Source: Flavobacteriaceae bacterium UBA5079 (lineage in GTDB: Bacteria; Bacteroidota; Bacteroidia; Flavobacteriales; Flavobacteriaceae). From it: a DNA stretch of 9,537 bases. Both the position numbers and the translations under genes were made by a program. Below, in pieces: positions 6,235 to 9,537 of the stretch (position 1 is its first letter; every line of letters begins with the position of its first letter). Below the pieces are notes generated by a model, which did not search any database, was not told the origin of the DNA, and worked only from the letters and a program-made list of their open reading frames with translations. Location of the stretch: positions 6,205 to 15,741 of the forward strand of contig DIAL01000092.1 of assembly GCA_002414705.1 (NCBI GenBank), read 5' to 3'.

Positions 6235-8271
6235 ATGAATATACTTAATAAACCATTTGAAACGCCCTATAACACAGCACCATTTTCAAAAATTCATGAT
6301 GCCGATTATTTACCTGCTTTTAAAATAGCTATTAATAAAGCCAAAGCTGAAATTGATGCGATTACCAAAAACACGGAAGCACCTTCATTTGAAAACACCA
6401 TAGCGGCTTTAGATTTTTCAGGTGAGGAACTCGATAGATTATCCAGTATATTTTTTAATATGAATTCCGCTGAAACCAATGACACCATTCAAAAAATAGC
6501 CCAAGACGTTTCGCCATTATTATCTGAATTCAGTAATGACATTACCTTAAACCAGGCATTATTTGAACGCGTTAAAAGTGTTTACAATAATAAATCAAAT
6601 TTAGATTTAACAAAAGAGCAAGACACCTTACTCGATAAAAAATATAAGGGATTCTCCAGAAATGGTGCAAATCTTCCAGAAGATAAAAAGCAGGAACTCC
6701 GTGAAATTGACAAAAATTTAAGCAAACTAAAATTAACGTTTGGTGAGAATGTGTTAGCCGAAACCAATAATTTTGAATTGCATATAACAAACGAAGCTGA
6801 TTTAGCTGGTTTACCAGAAGGTGCTAAAGAAGCTGCCAGTAATTTAGCCGAAAGCAAAGGGAAAACTGGTTGGCTAATCACTTTAGATTATCCAAGTTAT
6901 ATTCCATTTATGACCTATGCAGATAATCGGGAACTTCGAAAAAAACTCGCCATTGCATCTGGAGCAAAAGCATTTCAGAATAATAAATTTAACAACCAAG
7001 ACAACGTATTACAAATAGCAAAACTACGTTTTAAGCGCGCTAACTTATTAGGCTATAAAACACATGCGCATTTTGTTTTAGAAGAACGCATGGCTAAAAA
7101 CCCAGAAACCGTTGAAACATTTTTGATTGACCTTCTAGAAAAAGCAAAACCAGCAGCCATAGACGAATTTAAAAATTTAGAAAAATTTGCTAAAGATTTA
7201 GATGGAATTGACCAACTACAAAAATGGGATGGCGCATATTATGGTGAAAAACTGAAACAGAAATTATTTGATTTAGATGACGAGAAATTAAAACCTTATT
7301 TCAAATTAGAAAACGTTATTCGCGGTGTTTTTACCATTGCCGAAAAATTATTTGGCTTACAGTTTGAAGAAATTAATAACATTGACAAATACCATGACGA
7401 CGTTCTTACTTATAAAGTTACCGATACTAATGCTGAATTAGTATCCATTTTTTATGCCGACTTTTTTCCAAGATCAGGCAAGAGAAATGGTGCTTGGATG
7501 ACAGTTTATAAACCACAATACATTAAAACTGGCAAAAATAGCAGACCACACATTTCCATAGTTTGTAATTTCACCAAGCCAACAAAAACAAAACCATCCT
7601 TATTAACGTTTAACGAAGTCACCACCTTATTTCACGAATTTGGTCACGCGCTTCACGGCATGCTCGCCAACACAACCTATCCAAGTTTATCTGGAACAAG
7701 TGTGTTTTGGGATTTTGTAGAATTACCAAGTCAGGTGTTAGAAAACTGGTGTTATGAGCAAGAAGCACTGGAAATTTTTGCCACGCATTATGAAACTGGT
7801 GAAGTCATTCCTATGGATTTAATTCAGAAAATTAAGGCATCAGCAACCTTCCATGAAGGTATGCAAACTATGCGTCAAATAAGTTTTGGATTATTAGATA
7901 TGAGCTGGCATGCTGGCGAGTCGCCAGAGACAATTAATTCAGTAAAAGAGCATGAATCAAAAGTTTTTACAAGCACACGTTTATATCCAGATGTAGCAGA
8001 AAATTGTATGAGCACATCCTTCTCGCATATTTTTCAAGGTGGTTATAGTTCAGGATATTACAGTTACAAATGGGCAGAAGTTTTGGATGCCGATGCATTT
8101 GAATATTTCCAAGAACAAGGCATTTTTAATCCAGAAGTTGCTAAAAAATTCAAAGACAACATCCTATCGCAAGGAGGAACAGACGACCCAATGGTTTTAT
8201 ATAAACGCTTTAGAGGTAAAGAACCACAACCAGATGCTTTGCTAAAACGCGCAGGACTACTTAAAAAATAA
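6235..8271 (+). CDS. dcp: M3 family metallopeptidase, peptidyl-dipeptidase Dcp type
   Basis: This 678-residue zinc peptidase is close in length to E. coli Dcp (about 680). The zinc site H-E-F-G-H is at 467-471 (His467, His471, catalytic Glu468), and the third ligand is Glu496 in W-D-F-V-E-L-P-S-Q, 29 residues after the first His as in Dcp. Near the C-terminus, F-S-H-I-F-Q-G-G-Y-S-S-G-Y-Y-S-Y has His598, Tyr604 and Tyr611 at the spacing of the M3 substrate-binding residues. The N-terminal ~200 residues are the helical cover of the closed cavity typical of M3. There is no signal peptide, so it should work in the cytoplasm, trimming dipeptides from the C-termini of short peptides during turnover and salvage. 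M3 also includes oligopeptidase A, so the dipeptidase assignment is likely rather than proven. The small secreted-protein gene follows after 10 bases. Confidence 0.93.
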   Translation: MNILNKPFETPYNTAPFSKIHDADYLPAFKIAINKAKAEIDAITKNTEAPSFENTIAALDFSGEELDRLSSIFFNMNSAETNDTIQKIAQDVSPLLSEFSNDITLNQALFERVKSVYNNKSNLDLTKEQDTLLDKKYKGFSRNGANLPEDKKQELREIDKNLSKLKLTFGENVLAETNNFELHITNEADLAGLPEGAKEAASNLAESKGKTGWLITLDYPSYIPFMTYADNRELRKKLAIASGAKAFQNNKFNNQDNVLQIAKLRFKRANLLGYKTHAHFVLEERMAKNPETVETFLIDLLEKAKPAAIDEFKNLEKFAKDLDGIDQLQKWDGAYYGEKLKQKLFDLDDEKLKPYFKLENVIRGVFTIAEKLFGLQFEEINNIDKYHDDVLTYKVTDTNAELVSIFYADFFPRSGKRNGAWMTVYKPQYIKTGKNSRPHISIVCNFTKPTKTKPSLLTFNEVTTLFHEFGHALHGMLANTTYPSLSGTSVFWDFVELPSQVLENWCYEQEALEIFATHYETGEVIPMDLIQKIKASATFHEGMQTMRQISFGLLDMSWHAGESPETINSVKEHESKVFTSTRLYPDVAENCMSTSFSHIFQGGYSSGYYSYKWAEVLDADAFEYFQEQGIFNPEVAKKFKDNILSQGGTDDPMVLYKRFRGKEPQPDALLKRAGLLKK

Positions 8272-8281
8272 AACATAAAAA

Positions 8282-8710
8282 ATGAATATAAAAAACACAC
8301 TAGCCGGAGCATTTTTAATGCTAAGTACCTTTGGAATTTATGCACAAAAAGTGAACATAAAAAAAGGCGATATTTTTGTTGATGATGTTAAATGCTTAAC
8401 GGTAGACGGAAGTCCTATAAATTTTTCTTACTTCAATTTAGAAGATGAAGAACTCTTCATTCTAAAATACATTGACGATGAAAAAAATGGATCCTATTAT
8501 TGTAAAGTGACTTTTTTAGAATAGAAAATATCATTCACATCTAAAACTTATATTTTCACAAAAAAAGATTTAATTAAAAAACTAATACAGAGCAAAGTCC
8601 TTGTAGACTGTAATTTAATTGAAGATAAAATTGAAAATTTTGTTTTAAAATATGATGAAAATATAGAATCTGATAATATTCATGTTAATATTTCTATTGA
8701 CAGAAATTAA
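8282..8710 (+). pseudogene. Small exported protein interrupted by one in-frame TAG
   Basis: An intact 80-codon frame runs from 8282 to a TAG at 8522-8524. In the same frame, codons 82-142 (8525-8707) stay open for 61 codons to a TAA at 8708-8710. The downstream part looks like real protein: F-T-S-K-T-Y-I-F-T-K-K-D-L-I-K-K-L-I, then V-D-C-N-L, then K-I-E-N-F-V-L-K-Y-D-E-N. This resembles the ends of small secreted flavobacterial proteins I have seen, but I cannot name a family. The N-terminus is a clean Sec signal (residues 1-21, likely cut at I-Y-A before Gln22); the first mature stretch is K-V-N-I-K-K-G-D-I-F-V-D. The simplest reading is a ~142-residue periplasmic or secreted protein truncated by a nonsense change (or a base-call error); a functional 80-residue form or amber readthrough is less likely. 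It is 10 bases after the peptidase gene and probably on its transcript. Confidence 0.72.
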
Positions 8711-8742
8711 ATATTAGTACCAATCGACTTATAAAAATAGTC

Positions 8743-8750
8743 TATTTTTG
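8743..8750 (+). promoter_or_regulatory. -7 box for the ECF sigma factor gene
   Basis: TATTTTTG matches TAnnTTTG exactly and ends 23 bases before the sigma factor ATG, implying a leader of roughly 15-20 bases. No TTG lies 17-23 bases upstream, so the -33 element is weak. It follows the TAA of the broken small gene by 32 bases, suggesting the sigma gene has its own start of transcription. Confidence 0.45.
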
Positions 8751-8773
8751 ATAAAAATTGCTGAAAAACATTT

Positions 8774-9328
8774 ATGCCTAAACACCTTATAAACCCAGAT
8801 CAATGGATAGATCGGTATTCCGATTACCTTTTCAACTTTACTGTTTCTCGTGTAAACGACAGAGAAAAAGCGAAAGATTTGGTTCAGGATACGTTTTTTG
8901 CTGGCTTAAAGTCCATGAAAAATTTTAAAGGCGAAGCGAGCGAGCGTACGTGGCTCATTTCTATTTTAAAACGAAAAATAATTGATCATTACAGGAAAAT
9001 AAACTCTAAAAAAGGTCAAGCTGAAGTCCGAATGACCTACAATAGCACTGAAGACGAAGGCGACTGGTTAGAAGAACGAATAGCAGATCCGTTTGATAAA
9101 ACCGCCCAAGACACTCTTGAAAACGACGAATTAGGTGATGCTATTTATAATTGTTTAGATAAACTTCCAGAAAAACAGGCAACAGTTTTTAAAATGAAAA
9201 CTATTGAAGGTTTAGAAACCGAAACAATTTGTAATGAATTAAACATTACAGCGTCTAACCTATGGGTTATTGTACATAGAGCCCGAACGGCTATGGCAGA
9301 TTGTATGGAAAAAACATGGTTTAATTAG
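8774..9328 (+). CDS. ECF-type RNA polymerase sigma factor (sigma-70 family)
   Basis: The 184-residue protein has only sigma regions 2 and 4, the ECF layout. Region 2 (about 10-77) contains D-R-E-K-A-K-D-L-V-Q-D-T-F-F, the core-RNAP-binding helix, then F-K-G-E-A-S-E-R-T-W-L-I-S-I-L-K-R-K-I-I-D, the -10 recognition part. An acidic linker (about 90-118) joins it to region 4 (about 120-180): L-P-E-K-Q-A-T-V-F-K-M-K, the helix-turn-helix around E-T-E-T-I-C-N-E-L-N-I-T-A-S-N-L-W-V, and H-R-A-R-T-A-M. The N-L-W-V-I-V-H-R-A-R ending is like a family of short ECF factors in Bacteroidetes and Proteobacteria whose partner is a small Cys-rich protein encoded just downstream. That matches the next gene, 4 bases away. 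The signal it answers to and its target promoters cannot be read from the sequence. Confidence 0.93.
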   Translation: MPKHLINPDQWIDRYSDYLFNFTVSRVNDREKAKDLVQDTFFAGLKSMKNFKGEASERTWLISILKRKIIDHYRKINSKKGQAEVRMTYNSTEDEGDWLEERIADPFDKTAQDTLENDELGDAIYNCLDKLPEKQATVFKMKTIEGLETETICNELNITASNLWVIVHRARTAMADCMEKTWFN

Positions 9329-9332
9329 CAGC

Positions 9333-9537
9333 ATGAAAAAAAGATTTTTGTTTATTACGTGCGAAGAAGCACAATATATTTGTGATAAAGCACAATATAA
9401 TGAAGCAACAAGTTGGGAGAAATTTAAACTTACGTTACGCTATGGATGGTGCCATGTTACGCGTGCTTATGTTAAACGTAACACGAAGCTTTCAGAATCG
9501 GTAAAAAGTTCAAAAGTGAACTGTTTGAAAACTGTAT
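9333..9537 (+). CDS. Small Cys-containing protein next to the sigma factor, possible anti-sigma partner (3' end missing)
   Basis: An open frame begins with ATG at 9333, 4 bases after the sigma stop, and runs off the window after 68 complete codons. It starts M-K-K-R-F-L-F-I-T-C-E-E-A and continues with I-C-D-K-A-Q-Y-N-E-A-T-S-W-E-K. Then comes a short helix L-T-L-R-Y-G-W-C-H-V-T-R-A-Y and a basic, polar tail with another Cys. Cys residues are at 10, 17, 40 and 64. Very similar small proteins follow short ECF sigma factors in other flavobacteria, as I recall, and are sometimes labelled 'glycine dehydrogenase' without basis. Their size, placement and Cys residues suggest a zinc-binding anti-sigma role. 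In relatives I remember a C-x2-C pair near the second half; here Cys40 is followed at +3 by Thr, so that pair is not intact. Function is inferred from context only. Confidence 0.72.
   Translation, partial: MKKRFLFITCEEAQYICDKAQYNEATSWEKFKLTLRYGWCHVTRAYVKRNTKLSESVKSSKVNCLKTV

Noticed and set aside
8512..8518. T-TTT-TTA heptamer just before the TAG of the small exported gene, in the right phase for -1 frameshifting
   Set aside because: The -1 frame after it stops within about nine codons, while the coding-like sequence continues in the original frame, so frameshifting does not explain the tail.
1..9537. Mobile elements, CRISPR arrays, tRNA or rRNA genes
   Set aside because: No transposase or integrase frame, no regularly spaced repeats, no cloverleaf with a T-loop and no rRNA-like sequence were seen on either strand.

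Overview
The window is AT-rich bacterial DNA from a member of the Bacteroidetes, most likely a marine Flavobacteriaceae (genus not resolvable by eye). This rests on four things: a C-terminal type IX secretion sorting domain at the left edge, TAnnTTTG promoter boxes in place of classical -10 boxes, A-rich leaders mostly without Shine-Dalgarno sequences, and flavobacterial-looking families (Obg without a C-terminal extension, HPRT fused to adenylate kinase, a DUF4136 lipoprotein, a short ECF sigma factor followed by a tiny Cys-containing protein). It reads as core chromosome with some accessory small genes. I see no mobile element, CRISPR array, tRNA or rRNA.

Left part (1-3971): the 3' end of a secreted T9SS cargo gene on the plus strand meets, with a 2-base gap, a minus-strand block. 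In transcription order the block is an HPRT-adenylate kinase fusion (3971-2859), the GTPase Obg (2691-1693), a six-transmembrane voltage-gated-type K+ channel (1686-979) and a DUF4136 lipoprotein (957-451). The last three genes are 6 and 21 bases apart and are probably one transcript. A 167-base gap, in which I see no promoter or terminator, separates the fusion gene from obg.

Centre (3972-5943): a divergent control region separates the salvage/adenylate gene from purK and purE, the two steps from AIR to CAIR in de novo purine synthesis. This region holds outward-facing TAnnTTTG boxes on both strands and a 14-base direct repeat, one copy of which overlaps the purK box. A hairpin terminator closes the purKE unit.

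Right part (5944-9537): after a non-coding stretch comes a complete cytoplasmic M3 metallopeptidase of the Dcp type. Ten bases downstream is a small exported protein whose frame is broken by one in-frame TAG and then stays open for 61 more codons. Next is an ECF-type sigma factor with its own TAnnTTTG box, followed 4 bases later by a small Cys-containing protein running off the window, a possible sigma partner.

No clearly new multi-gene system is visible. The observations most worth checking are the TAG-interrupted small secreted protein, the HPRT-Adk fusion, and the repeat-bearing divergent purine control region.
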